Notes under the pieces: generated by a model
What the model saw: the letters and a program-made list of their open reading frames with translations, nothing else
What the model was told of the DNA's origin: nothing
Database searches by the model: none
NCBI RefSeq assembly: GCF_938030725.1
Contig: NZ_CALHIQ010000083.1
Coordinates: 1 to 43,432 of the forward strand
From: an uncultured Fretibacterium sp.
GTDB taxonomy: Bacteria > Synergistota > Synergistia > Synergistales > Aminobacteriaceae
Reading direction: 5' to 3'
Length of the DNA stretch: 43,432 nucleotides
Shown: positions 24,052 to 40,654 of the stretch, one piece after another
Numbering within the stretch: the stretch's first letter is position 1
Layout: each line of letters starts with the position of its first letter
Made by a program: the position numbers and the translations under genes

Positions 24052-24627
24052 TTGTCTCAGGAAGTAAAGAAAAGGGTGAGCGTCCGGGACCTGGTGTTCT
24101 GCGCGCTCTTTGCGGCTCTGATCGCTGTGGGAACGTTCGTCAAGATACCGACGCCGCTCCTGCCGCTGACGCTTCAAACGCTGTTCGTCGTCCTGGCCGG
24201 GCTGGTCCTGGGGGAGAGGCTCGGCGCCGTCGCCGCGGGGATATACGCCGCAGCGGGCCTGATGGGGATCCCCATCTTCGCCGCCGGAGGCGGCATCGGG
24301 TACCTCCTGAACCCGACGTTTGGCTACATCCTGAGCTTCATTGCCGGGGCCTGGGTGGCGGGGCGCGCCGTCCGACTCTGGGGGAGGGGGCTCTGGCGCG
24401 AGACGCTGGCCGGCGCCGTGGCGATAGCGCTGATCTATATTGTCGGCGCCACGTGGTACTATCTCGTCGCCCGCTATTACATCGGGCGGGAACTCACAGT
24501 CCCTGCGCTCTTCTGGTCCTTTCTCGTGTTGCCCCTGCCGGGCGATCTCCTTTCCTGTTTTGCGGCGGCCCTCCTGTCACAGCGGCTTAGGGCTCTGATG
24601 CCGGGGTGGTTTGTCTGCGATCGGTAG
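24052..24627 (+). CDS. bioY: Biotin transporter BioY (ECF S-component)
   Basis: 191 residues, about six membrane segments. The BioY signature is clear: the N-terminal VRDLVFCALFAALIAVG, then LTLQTLFVVLAGLVLGERLGA and GIPIFAAGGGIGYLLNPTFGY. It is the biotin-binding S-component of an energy-coupling-factor importer; no ecfAAT genes are in the window. TTG 24052 is the start, with AAGGGGG upstream. With birA it forms a two-gene operon under a BirA operator, and no biotin synthesis gene is seen nearby, so the cell may rely on uptake. Confidence 0.92.
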   Translation: MSQEVKKRVSVRDLVFCALFAALIAVGTFVKIPTPLLPLTLQTLFVVLAGLVLGERLGAVAAGIYAAAGLMGIPIFAAGGGIGYLLNPTFGYILSFIAGAWVAGRAVRLWGRGLWRETLAGAVAIALIYIVGATWYYLVARYYIGRELTVPALFWSFLVLPLPGDLLSCFAAALLSQRLRALMPGWFVCDR

Positions 24628-24638
24628 ATTGGCACGAC

Positions 24639-24678
24639 GGACGAGGGGCTGCTTCGACAACCCCTCGTCCGGTATAAT
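24639..24678 (+). terminator. birA-bioY terminator and next -10 box
   Basis: GGACGAGGGG (24639-24648) pairs exactly with CCCCTCGTCC (24661-24670) around a 12-nt loop, 12 bases after the bioY stop. It has no T-tract. TATAAT (24673-24678) follows at once and is a candidate -10 for the lipoprotein gene. Another stem, CGCCCCC with GGGGGCG (24702-24721), lies in that gene's leader. Confidence 0.55.
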
Positions 24679-24753
24679 CGGGAGGTGGGGTAACAACGGA
24701 GCGCCCCCTTCAGCGGGGGCGAAGGACGCCCGACTGATTGGAGGACGAGGTTG

Positions 24754-26535
24754 ATGAAAAGGCGTGTTCTCTTCGCGGTCTTTTTGTGCGTAGTCTTCTT
24801 CTGGTTGCGCTTCTCCCTGGGGGGCTGCGGAAGGACTTTCGACAAGTTCGCGCATCGAACGCCTCCGGCACCCTCTCCCGCTCCTGCGCTTCAGTCCCCG
24901 ATGCCGGTGCCTGATCTGCAGGACAACGGCTCAAGTTCTGACCCTTCAACCCCTTTGCTTCCCGACCCGACCCCGCCGAAAGCCCTGAAGAGCGACACGG
25001 ACGGCGATGGAGTTCCCGACGTCTGGGACGCCTCTCCGCTCGACCCGGCGCAGGGGGCCTACCCGGAGTACGCCGAGCGTGAAACGGGCTGTGCGTCAAA
25101 CAACGGGATCGACACCGCAGAGTTCAAGGACGCCCCCGTCGTGATGCCCTCTGCGCTCTCAGGGGTGCTGGACAACCGCAGCGGCTGGGACAGCGACTGT
25201 TTCGCGGTTCGCTTCGACAAGGCCGGAGCCTATTCGATCCTGCTCTCTCACACTCCGCTCATGAATCCCATCATGAGCGTCGAAACGGGAAAGAACGAGG
25301 AGCCCCGGTCCGTGTTCAACCTCCCGACCCTCCTGGCCGACGACTACACCTGGGCCCAGTGCAGCATCCCCCGCCCTGGGGTCTACTGGTTCAGCATAAC
25401 GACTCTGGCGGAGTTCCCCCGAGCGTGGCATTACCGTGCGCTGATCTTCGAGGACGAGTACGCCGACGGCATTCCGGACGAGCTGCACGACGTCCTGGGC
25501 ATGGTCAGGGGCGAGGAGGACACGGACTGCGATAGCCTGCCGGACCTCCTGGAGCTGCTGACCGTCCTGCGCCGCCTTGAGCCGTACCGCGAGGCCGGAA
25601 CCTTTTCCGACTCCGTCTGGCAGAAGGCGGTCAACCCCGGCAACTCTAAAAAGGGCGCCGTGTGGCTGGACCGAAACTCCGATGCAGACGGCGACGGTAT
25701 CCCGGATTACATCGAATACTACCCCTTCGACAGGATCGAAACGTTCAACCTGCCCTTCGAACAATTCTTTCCCCGCAACGACACGGACGGCGACGGCATC
25801 CCCAACTTCCTGGATACGGACAGCGACGGGAACGGGATACCGGACAGGGTGGAGGGGGTTTTCAGGGGTAGAGTGCCCGTGGACACGGACGGGGATGGGA
25901 TTTTTGATTACAAGGACAGGGACGACGACCAGGACGGCCTTCTGGATGTGAACGACCCCGACCGCCTGGAGCCGATGGAACTGTGGGACGAACGCCGAAT
26001 GTCGCGCATGTCGTTCTTCAACCGGGCTCGGGAAGTCCCGGACGTCATCGCTCCGGGGGAGGAGATCGAGGTGCGGTGCAAGGCTCTGAACGGGGCAAAC
26101 GCGGGGGATACGTGGATCGTACTGCGCGAATCGCTGAAGGAGCGCTCCGATCCTCTGAACGTGAGGCCGCACCTTCTGGACGGCGACCGGGCTGTCTTCC
26201 TGTGCCCAAACGAGGTTTCCGAGGGCGCCTGGGTCGTTTCCCTGGCGATCGGAGGGCGCAGGCTCTACGGTGTGGAGCTCCAGGGGCTTCGCTCCCGCGT
26301 GCCGATCCTGCACGCCATCGAGCGCGTCGGGACGGATGGACTGCGCGTGTTGGGAGAGAACCTGGACGACGCCCTGCAGGTCGTGTTCACGGGGGACGTC
26401 GCGGCGGTGGACAACTCCAATGGGGCCGCCAATTTTTTTGAGGTGTCGATTCCGAGGGGGGCGGGTTCCGGTCCCGTGTACCTCGTGAACCGCTTCGGAA
26501 AGAGCGCGTCCTTCGATTTTTCGGTCGGAAGGTGA
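24754..26535 (+). CDS. Calcium-binding (thrombospondin type 3-like) lipoprotein
   Basis: 593 residues. A hydrophobic N-terminus ends in the lipobox LGGC (Cys25), so it should be a lipoprotein; a Pro-rich linker follows. The main body has several DxDxDG calcium-binding repeats of the thrombospondin type 3 kind: DTDGDGVPDVWD near 80, DCDSLPDLLE near 260, DADGDGIPDYIEYYP near 310, DTDGDGIPNFLDTDSDGNG near 343 and DTDGDGIFDYKDRDDDQDG near 380. The last 80 residues (VPILHAIERVGTDGLRVLGENL) look like an IPT/TIG domain. It is probably a cell-surface structural or adhesion protein. ATG 24754 is preferred over TTG 24751, with GGAGG upstream. Confidence 0.8.
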   Translation: MKRRVLFAVFLCVVFFWLRFSLGGCGRTFDKFAHRTPPAPSPAPALQSPMPVPDLQDNGSSSDPSTPLLPDPTPPKALKSDTDGDGVPDVWDASPLDPAQGAYPEYAERETGCASNNGIDTAEFKDAPVVMPSALSGVLDNRSGWDSDCFAVRFDKAGAYSILLSHTPLMNPIMSVETGKNEEPRSVFNLPTLLADDYTWAQCSIPRPGVYWFSITTLAEFPRAWHYRALIFEDEYADGIPDELHDVLGMVRGEEDTDCDSLPDLLELLTVLRRLEPYREAGTFSDSVWQKAVNPGNSKKGAVWLDRNSDADGDGIPDYIEYYPFDRIETFNLPFEQFFPRNDTDGDGIPNFLDTDSDGNGIPDRVEGVFRGRVPVDTDGDGIFDYKDRDDDQDGLLDVNDPDRLEPMELWDERRMSRMSFFNRAREVPDVIAPGEEIEVRCKALNGANAGDTWIVLRESLKERSDPLNVRPHLLDGDRAVFLCPNEVSEGAWVVSLAIGGRRLYGVELQGLRSRVPILHAIERVGTDGLRVLGENLDDALQVVFTGDVAAVDNSNGAANFFEVSIPRGAGSGPVYLVNRFGKSASFDFSVGR

Positions 26536-26555
26536 AACCGGATCATTGCTTAGCG

Positions 26556-26584
26556 TTGACCTTTTTCAAATTTAGGCCTATACT
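26556..26584 (+). promoter_or_regulatory. Sigma-70-type promoter of glnN
   Basis: TTGACC (26556-26561), a 17-base spacer, then TATACT (26579-26584), in an AT-rich gap about 50 bases upstream of glnN. Confidence 0.75.
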
Positions 26585-26633
26585 CTCTCAATCTTAAGCA
26601 GTAGAAAAACGCTTTTTGACTGATTAAGAATTC

Positions 26634-28778
26634 ATGTTGGGGGTGCGTGTGGTGGAGAAGGCGCGCGAGTATCCGACGGTTCGGGAGATCTATGGGTCCA
26701 TGGTCTTCGATCGCAGGGTGATGAAGGAGAAGTTGACTCCGGGGGTCTATGAGCAGGTGGTCGCCGCGATGGAGGGGCGGCAGCGACTGGATGCCGCGGC
26801 CGCGGACGTGGTGGCGATGGCGATGCGCGACTGGGCCATCGCGCAGGGGGCAACTCATTGGACCCACTGGTTCCAGCCCCAGACGGAGATGACGGCGGAG
26901 AAGCACATGGCCTTCACCCTGGGGGGCGCCGATGGGATGCCCGTTGACGTGTTTTGCGGGCACGACCTGATTCAAGGGGAGCCGGACGCCTCCTCCTTTC
27001 CTTCGGCGGGGACGCGCTCGACGTTCGAGGCGCGCGGATACAGCGCGTGGGACATCAGCAGCCCCGCCTTTATCGTGAAGTCCCCCAAGGGGGGGACGCT
27101 CTGCATCCCCTGCGTCTTCCTCTCCTTCGACGGGACGCCCCTGGACTTCAAGACCCCCCTCCTTCGCGCGCTGGACGCCCTGGAAACGCGGTCGCTGAAG
27201 CTGCTCAAGCTCTTTGGGCAGCGGGGGGTGCGCAGCGTGAGGGTGACGGCGGGCGCGGAGCAGGAGTTCTTCCTCCTGGACCGTCCGCGCGCCCAGATGC
27301 GGCCGGACATCCGCTTCTGCGGGCGTACCCTGCTCGGTGCCCAGCCGGCCAAGGATCAGAAGCTGGACCATCACTACATGGGGGCGATCCCCCCGCGCGT
27401 CCTGAGCTACATGGAGGACGTGGAGCGCGATCTGGCGCGCATCGGCGTTTCCATCATAACGCGGCACAACGAGGCGGCCCGGTGTCAGTTCGAGTTTGCC
27501 CACCTCTTCTCCGATGCGAACACGGCCTGCGACCAGAACCAGATCCTGATGGAGACGATGAGGAAGCTGGCGCGCCAGCACGAGCTGAGGCTGATCTTTC
27601 ACGAGAAGCCCTTCCACGGGATGAACGGAAGCGGAAAACACGTCAACCTCTCCCTGATGGACAGCGAGGGGCGCAACCTCCTGACGCCGTCGAGCGGACA
27701 CCGCCGCAACGTCGTCTTCCTCTCGTTCCTGGCCGCGGCCGTGCTGGGCATCTCGAAGTTTCACAGCCTGCTTCAGGCGACCGCGGCCACGGCGGGTAAC
27801 CTCTTCCGCCTTGGGGGGCACGAGGCACCTCCGTCCATCACGAGCGTCTACCTCGGCTCCGCCTTGACGGACCTCCTGAAGCGCCTGAACCAGGCGGACA
27901 TCTCGCTGCCGGAGAGGGGCTTGATGGACCTTGGGCTGATGAAGCTGCCCTCCATCATCCCCTTCGACAACGACAGGAACAGGACCTCTCCCGTGGCCTT
28001 TACGGGGAACAAGTTCGAGTTCCGCTCTCCGGGAGCGTCGCAGTCCATCGCGTTGCCCATCACGATGTTCGCCTCCATCTGGGCCTGGGGCGTCGAGCAG
28101 CTGACGGGGATGATCGAGGCCAGGAGCGTCGATGGGAAGGACCCGATGGACGTGGCCCTGGATGCGGTCAAGGAGGCTGTCCGAGAGGGGCAGAACGTCC
28201 TCTTCGAGGGGGATGCCTACTCGCCGGAGTGGCGCGCGGAGGCGAAGCGTCGGGGCCTCCTCCAGGCGGAAACCATGCCGGAGAAGATCGACCTCCTGTT
28301 GCTCCCGGAGAACAAGCGGATGCTGGAGGACCTTGGCGTCTACCGCGCGCGCGAGCTGGAGGTCCTGCACGACATACGTATGGAGGAGTTTGCCAAGGGG
28401 CTGGAGATCGAGGCGGCGGTGCTGTACGACATGTTGTGGGAGGGAGTCCTGCCGGCGATCTCGAAGCAGCTGGTACTGGAACGGAGTTCCCTCGCGGCCC
28501 TGGACGGTATGGACTTCGAGGAGGGCGCTCCGTGGCTGGCGTACATTGGCGATTTGGGGCGCGCGAAGGCCGCCCTGATATCGGATGCAACGCGCCTGCA
28601 CGAGCTGAAGGGGCGCCTCGCGGGCATGGCGCTGCGCGACCGGGCGGACTTCCTAGCGGGCACCGTCGTGCCGCTGATGGAGTCCATCCGCGCGCAGAGC
28701 GACGCGGCGGAGCTGACCATCGCCGCGGACATCTGGCCCTATCCGATCTACCGCAACCTGCTCTCCCTGTCGGCGTAG
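26634..28778 (+). CDS. glnN: Glutamine synthetase type III
   Basis: 714 residues, the length of GSIII enzymes, which make glutamine from glutamate, ammonia and ATP. Signatures seen are the N-terminal THWTHWFQPQT, AEQEFFLLD, the HGMNGSGKHVNLS loop, and NRTSPVAFTGNKFEFR. GSIII is common in Bacteroidetes, some anaerobes and cyanobacteria. The start is uncertain: ATG 26634 has a poor ribosome site, and GTG codons at 26643-26652 follow GGGGG closely. A good promoter stands upstream. It is a single-gene unit. Confidence 0.93.
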   Translation: MLGVRVVEKAREYPTVREIYGSMVFDRRVMKEKLTPGVYEQVVAAMEGRQRLDAAAADVVAMAMRDWAIAQGATHWTHWFQPQTEMTAEKHMAFTLGGADGMPVDVFCGHDLIQGEPDASSFPSAGTRSTFEARGYSAWDISSPAFIVKSPKGGTLCIPCVFLSFDGTPLDFKTPLLRALDALETRSLKLLKLFGQRGVRSVRVTAGAEQEFFLLDRPRAQMRPDIRFCGRTLLGAQPAKDQKLDHHYMGAIPPRVLSYMEDVERDLARIGVSIITRHNEAARCQFEFAHLFSDANTACDQNQILMETMRKLARQHELRLIFHEKPFHGMNGSGKHVNLSLMDSEGRNLLTPSSGHRRNVVFLSFLAAAVLGISKFHSLLQATAATAGNLFRLGGHEAPPSITSVYLGSALTDLLKRLNQADISLPERGLMDLGLMKLPSIIPFDNDRNRTSPVAFTGNKFEFRSPGASQSIALPITMFASIWAWGVEQLTGMIEARSVDGKDPMDVALDAVKEAVREGQNVLFEGDAYSPEWRAEAKRRGLLQAETMPEKIDLLLLPENKRMLEDLGVYRARELEVLHDIRMEEFAKGLEIEAAVLYDMLWEGVLPAISKQLVLERSSLAALDGMDFEEGAPWLAYIGDLGRAKAALISDATRLHELKGRLAGMALRDRADFLAGTVVPLMESIRAQSDAAELTIAADIWPYPIYRNLLSLSA

Positions 28779-28829
28779 GAGGAGCCGCAGGGGCGTCCAG
28801 TTTGATGCCCTTTTCGCCGTCCTTTGTTA

Positions 28830-28835
28830 TATAAT
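28830..28835 (+). promoter_or_regulatory. Candidate -10 box for gap
   Basis: TATAAT in TTTGTTATATAATGG, about 118 bases before the GAPDH start; no good -35 is seen. The leader contains a short inverted repeat TTGCGC-GATT-GCGCAA (28866-28881). Confidence 0.5.
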
Positions 28836-28952
28836 GGATGCGCGAGCGGTTCCCTTTTTTCAAAATTGCGCGATTGCGCAAGCAAAATTGCGTCGGTCAC
28901 GATGCGTTGTGGCTTGAAATTTATTGGGCCGAGAGCCGAGGGAGGAATAAAA

Positions 28953-29960
28953 ATGGCAGTGAGAGTTGCAATCAATGGTTTTGGCCGTATCGGGCGTCTT
29001 GCGTTCCGTCAGATGTTTCAGGCCGAGGGGTATGAGGTGGTCGCGATCAACGACCTGACGAGCCCCAAGATGCTGGCGCACCTTCTGAAGTACGACACGA
29101 CGCACGGCCGCTATCATGGGGTCGTCGAGGCGGACGAGAACTCGATCACCGTCAACGGCAAGAAGATCACGATCTATGCGGAGAAGGACGCCGCGAACCT
29201 GCCCTGGAAGGACCTGAAGATCGACGTGGTCCTCGAGTGCACGGGCTTCTACACCTCGAAGGACAAGGCGAGCGCTCACGTCAAGGCCGGCGCGCGCAAG
29301 GTGGTCATCTCTGCCCCCGCGGGCAACGACCTGCCTACGATCGTCTTCAACGTCAACCACAAGACGCTCAAGCCGTCGGACACGATCATCTCCGCAGCCT
29401 CCTGCACCACGAACTGCCTGGCCCCCATGGCCAAGGCGCTGAACGACCTTTCGCCCATCGTTTCCGGCTTCATGACCACCGTCCACGCCTACACCGGAGA
29501 TCAGATGGTCCTGGACGGCCCGCACCGCAAGGACGACCTGCGCCGCTCCCGGGCCGCAGCAGAGAACATCGTCCCCGCGTCCTCCGGCGCCGCAAAGGCC
29601 ATCGGCCTGGTGATCCCTGAGCTGAGCGGCAAGCTGAACGGCGCCGCCCAGCGCGTTCCCGTCGCCACGGGTTCCACCACGATCCTGGACGCGGTCATCA
29701 AGGGGTCCTTCACGGCCGACCAGGTCAACGCCCAGATGAAGAAGGAAGCCTCGGAGTCCTTCGAGTACAACACGGACGAGATCGTTTCCTCCGACATCAT
29801 CGACAGCACGGCGGGCTCCATCTTCGACGCCACCCAGACGAGGGTCATCGCGATGGAGGACGGCAACACGCTGGTGCAGGTCGTCTCCTGGTACGACAAC
29901 GAGAACTCCTACACGAGCCAGATGGTGCGCACCATCAAGTACTTCTCCGAGCTGAAGTAA
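28953..29960 (+). CDS. gap: Glyceraldehyde-3-phosphate dehydrogenase, type I
   Basis: 335 residues. INGFGRIGRLAFRQMF opens the NAD-binding domain, and AINDLT carries the Asp that favours NAD+. The catalytic Cys is in SAASCTTNCLAP. SGKLNGAAQRVPVATGS and the C-terminal WYDNENSYTSQM are standard. It interconverts glyceraldehyde 3-phosphate and 1,3-bisphosphoglycerate. ATG 28953 has GGGAGGAATAAAA upstream; an in-frame start at 28824 would add an unrelated head. It is followed by the tRNA gene. Confidence 0.95.
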   Translation: MAVRVAINGFGRIGRLAFRQMFQAEGYEVVAINDLTSPKMLAHLLKYDTTHGRYHGVVEADENSITVNGKKITIYAEKDAANLPWKDLKIDVVLECTGFYTSKDKASAHVKAGARKVVISAPAGNDLPTIVFNVNHKTLKPSDTIISAASCTTNCLAPMAKALNDLSPIVSGFMTTVHAYTGDQMVLDGPHRKDDLRRSRAAAENIVPASSGAAKAIGLVIPELSGKLNGAAQRVPVATGSTTILDAVIKGSFTADQVNAQMKKEASESFEYNTDEIVSSDIIDSTAGSIFDATQTRVIAMEDGNTLVQVVSWYDNENSYTSQMVRTIKYFSELK

Positions 29961-30005
29961 CCCGTTTCGGGTCGGGGACGCGGGCGGGGAGGGCGAATTT
30001 CCCTC

Positions 30006-30034
30006 TTGCAAAACGCGGAAACCCCTGCTAGAAT
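30006..30034 (+). promoter_or_regulatory. tRNA-Leu promoter
   Basis: TTGCAA (30006-30011), 17 bases, TAGAAT (30029-30034), ending 15 bases before the tRNA. Confidence 0.7.
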
Positions 30035-30049
30035 ACTTTCCGTTGTCAA

Positions 30050-30137
30050 GCCCGGGTGGCGGAATTGGTAGACGCGCTAGATTCAGGTTCTAGTAGTCGC
30101 TAAGGCTGTGGAGGTTCGAGTCCTCTCTCGGGCACCA
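30050..30137 (+). tRNA. tRNA-Leu (anticodon CAG)
   Basis: An 88-nt class II tRNA with encoded CCA. The acceptor arms GCCCGGG and CTCGGGC pair (one G-U). The D arm contains GGTAGACGC, the anticodon stem CTAGA/TCTAG holds loop TTCAGGT (anticodon CAG, reading CUG), a long variable arm (TAGTCGCTAAGGCTGTG) is present, and the T-loop is GGTTCGAGTCC. CUG is used very often by the surrounding genes. Confidence 0.96.
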
Positions 30138-30146
30138 TAGAAAATT

Positions 30147-30188
30147 AAAAGGATATGGTCTTGTCTATTGACAGGACTATATCCTTTT
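30147..30188 (+). terminator. Long hairpin terminator after tRNA-Leu
   Basis: AAAAGGATATGGTCTTGTC (30147-30165) pairs with GACAGGACTATATCCTTTT (30170-30188), a 19-bp stem with wobble pairs and a 4-nt loop, ending in T-rich sequence. It separates the tRNA from rpoB. Confidence 0.85.
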
Positions 30189-30243
30189 GTTATCATTGAG
30201 ATTCGGCGTGTTTTTCAGCCTGTCAAGGGAGGTCTTTCAATAG

Positions 30244-33909
<3,666 letters not shown>

Positions 33910-33913
33910 CGGG

Positions 33914-39040
<5,127 letters not shown>

Positions 39041-39079
39041 GCCGAACGCGATCGGCGACGCCGTAGGGAGTTGTAAAGC

Positions 39080-39109
39080 AAGGGAGCGCCCCGGCAGGGG
39101 CGCTCCCTT
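39080..39109 (+). terminator. rpoBC terminator
   Basis: AAGGGAGCGCCCC (39080-39092), 4-nt loop GGCA, GGGGCGCTCCCTT (39097-39109), then TTAATAAAG. A 13-bp stem with a short T-run. Confidence 0.88.
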
Positions 39110-39122
39110 TAATAAAGAAGGC

Positions 39123-39149
39123 AAAAAAACGAGGCCTCCAAGGGGCCTC
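39123..39149 (-). terminator. csp terminator
   Basis: On the minus strand, GAGGCC-CCTTGGA-GGCCTC is followed by C and seven T. It lies 42 bases beyond the csp stop. Confidence 0.75.
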
Positions 39150-39190
39150 ATTTCTGGTCTTACGGTTTGTGAAAGGATATAGGAGGCTTA

Positions 39191-39391
39191 CTACAGTTTC
39201 TCGACGTTAGCAGCCTGAGGGCCTTTCTCGCCATTCACGATCTCGAACGAGACCTTCTGGCCTTCGGCAAGAGTCTTGAAGCCATCGCCCTGAATTGCGC
39301 TGTAGTGGACGAACACATCCTTCCCCTCATCCGCGGTGATGAACCCATACCCCTTGCTCTCGTTAAACCATTTGACGGTACCCTGAGCCAT
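39191..39391 (-). CDS. csp: Cold-shock protein (CspA family)
   Basis: 66 residues, a single cold-shock domain binding single-stranded RNA and DNA. RNP1 is KGYGFI and RNP2 is VFVHYSAI; the start AQGTVKWFNESKGYGF and the end GPQAANVEKL are standard. ATG 39391 has AGGAGG about eight bases upstream; an earlier in-frame TTG/ATG near 39433 would add an unrelated head. It has a strong promoter and a leader of about 50 nt, and its own terminator. Confidence 0.96.
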   Translation of the reverse strand: MAQGTVKWFNESKGYGFITADEGKDVFVHYSAIQGDGFKTLAEGQKVSFEIVNGEKGPQAANVEKL

Positions 39392-39448
39392 TAAAAAGAG
39401 CCTCCTAAAACAAAGAGAATTACCAACCCTCAAAGGCGGTGTGTACTA

Positions 39449-39477
39449 AGATTACCGTCTTTGTCAGCTTCTGTCAA
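39449..39477 (-). promoter_or_regulatory. csp promoter
   Basis: TTGACA (39477-39472), 17-base spacer, TAATCT (39454-39449) on the minus strand. A near-consensus sigma-70 promoter for the cold-shock gene. Confidence 0.8.
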
Positions 39478-39562
39478 GGGGCGGAGGCAGAAAAACGGGC
39501 CTGTTTTATGAATTGGGGCACGGTTTGCCGGGTGCATCTCCTGGGACGCCTTCGTCCCCGCC

Positions 39563-40618
39563 TCAGCGGAGCAGCGCCGCGATGGCGCACAAGACCGAAA
39601 GCCCGCTGAGGCCCGCCAGGCTCAGCAGTATCCAGGTGAGCCTTCGCGTCCTCTCCGCCGTTTCGGCGCGTTCCGCCGAGAGCCGCCGGGACCATTCCTC
39701 CTCGCGGGCAGCGAGCTCCCGGCGGAGGGCCTCCTGGATCGTCTCTCCCAGGGCCGCGCTCGTCTGGCTCTCCAGGTTGGAGAGCTCTTTCGATAAGGCA
39801 TCGAGCTCCTGCGTCTGGGCCTGCCTGTGGGCCCGCAGCATCCCCTCCCAGCTGGGGATGGCGACGTCCATGAGCCGTTTCAGGGCCTCTGTGCCGGGGA
39901 CCTCGCTTGTAGACTCCCGTGCGGCCTCTCGCCCAGCCTCAAGTCCCCCTCGCAGGTCTTCCGCGGCGCGGGCCACCGCTGCTGCTGCGGCCTTCAGCTC
40001 TTCCCGTCGCTCAAGGTCCCGTTCCTCGCTCCGTTCCAAGAGGCCCCGGAGCCTGGCGGCCTCTTCATGGAGCTCCTCCACGCCCTTCCCCTGCGCGCTC
40101 ACGCCCCTCAGGGCGTCCCCTACGTTACGGACCTCCCCGCGGAGCGCGGACAGCTCTTCGAGGACCGTGCCGAGGGGGGCGATCAGGGCCTGCCGGCACG
40201 ACCGTCCCTCTTCCAGCCCGTCCTTGACGGCGCCCTCCAGCCGGGTCAGCGCCTCGCGCATCCGGGCGATGGTCTGGGCGTCCTCCTGGGCGGAGCGGAT
40301 GGAACTTGCGGCATCGCCGAAGAACACCCTGAGGGAGGCGATCTCGTCCACGGCGGCGGCCAGGGGCTGAAGCAAGGCTTGACGGCGCTCGGCCTCCCCC
40401 CGCAAGCCCTCCTGCAGGGCGCGGGACAGCCCATCGAGGCCGTCCTTCAGCGCCGCCTTGACCTCCTGCGCCGCGTCCTCCCGGTCCAGCCCCTGGGTCA
40501 GCGGGGGAAGGAGCCGGGCCGCAAGCTCGGAAACGAGCCGCTCGGTCGTCGGGTCCAGCGGCGGAAGGTCCGCCTGCGGGAACCCGGTCGTCCGGTCATG
40601 ATCCTGTACTACCTGCAT
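39563..40618 (-). CDS. Coiled-coil protein with C-terminal membrane anchor
   Basis: 351 residues. A long, Ala/Glu/Leu-rich helical body (about 30-320) rich in heptad-like patterns is followed by one hydrophobic segment at the very C-terminus (WILLSLAGLSGLSVLCAIAALL), giving a tail-anchored topology with the coil in the cytoplasm. No enzyme motif is seen. ATG 40618 has GGAGGGA upstream. It follows the dynamin-like frame by 36 bases on the same strand, so the pair probably forms one operon and may work together at the membrane. Confidence 0.75.
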   Translation of the reverse strand: MQVVQDHDRTTGFPQADLPPLDPTTERLVSELAARLLPPLTQGLDREDAAQEVKAALKDGLDGLSRALQEGLRGEAERRQALLQPLAAAVDEIASLRVFFGDAASSIRSAQEDAQTIARMREALTRLEGAVKDGLEEGRSCRQALIAPLGTVLEELSALRGEVRNVGDALRGVSAQGKGVEELHEEAARLRGLLERSEERDLERREELKAAAAAVARAAEDLRGGLEAGREAARESTSEVPGTEALKRLMDVAIPSWEGMLRAHRQAQTQELDALSKELSNLESQTSAALGETIQEALRRELAAREEEWSRRLSAERAETAERTRRLTWILLSLAGLSGLSVLCAIAALLR

Positions 40619-40654
40619 TAAAGAGTCCCTCCAATCCTGTTCTTGCCGTCGTCC

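Noticed and set aside
28866..28881. Inverted repeat in the gap leader as an operator
   Set aside because: Only a 6-bp stem and no matching regulator nearby; kept as a note under the promoter.
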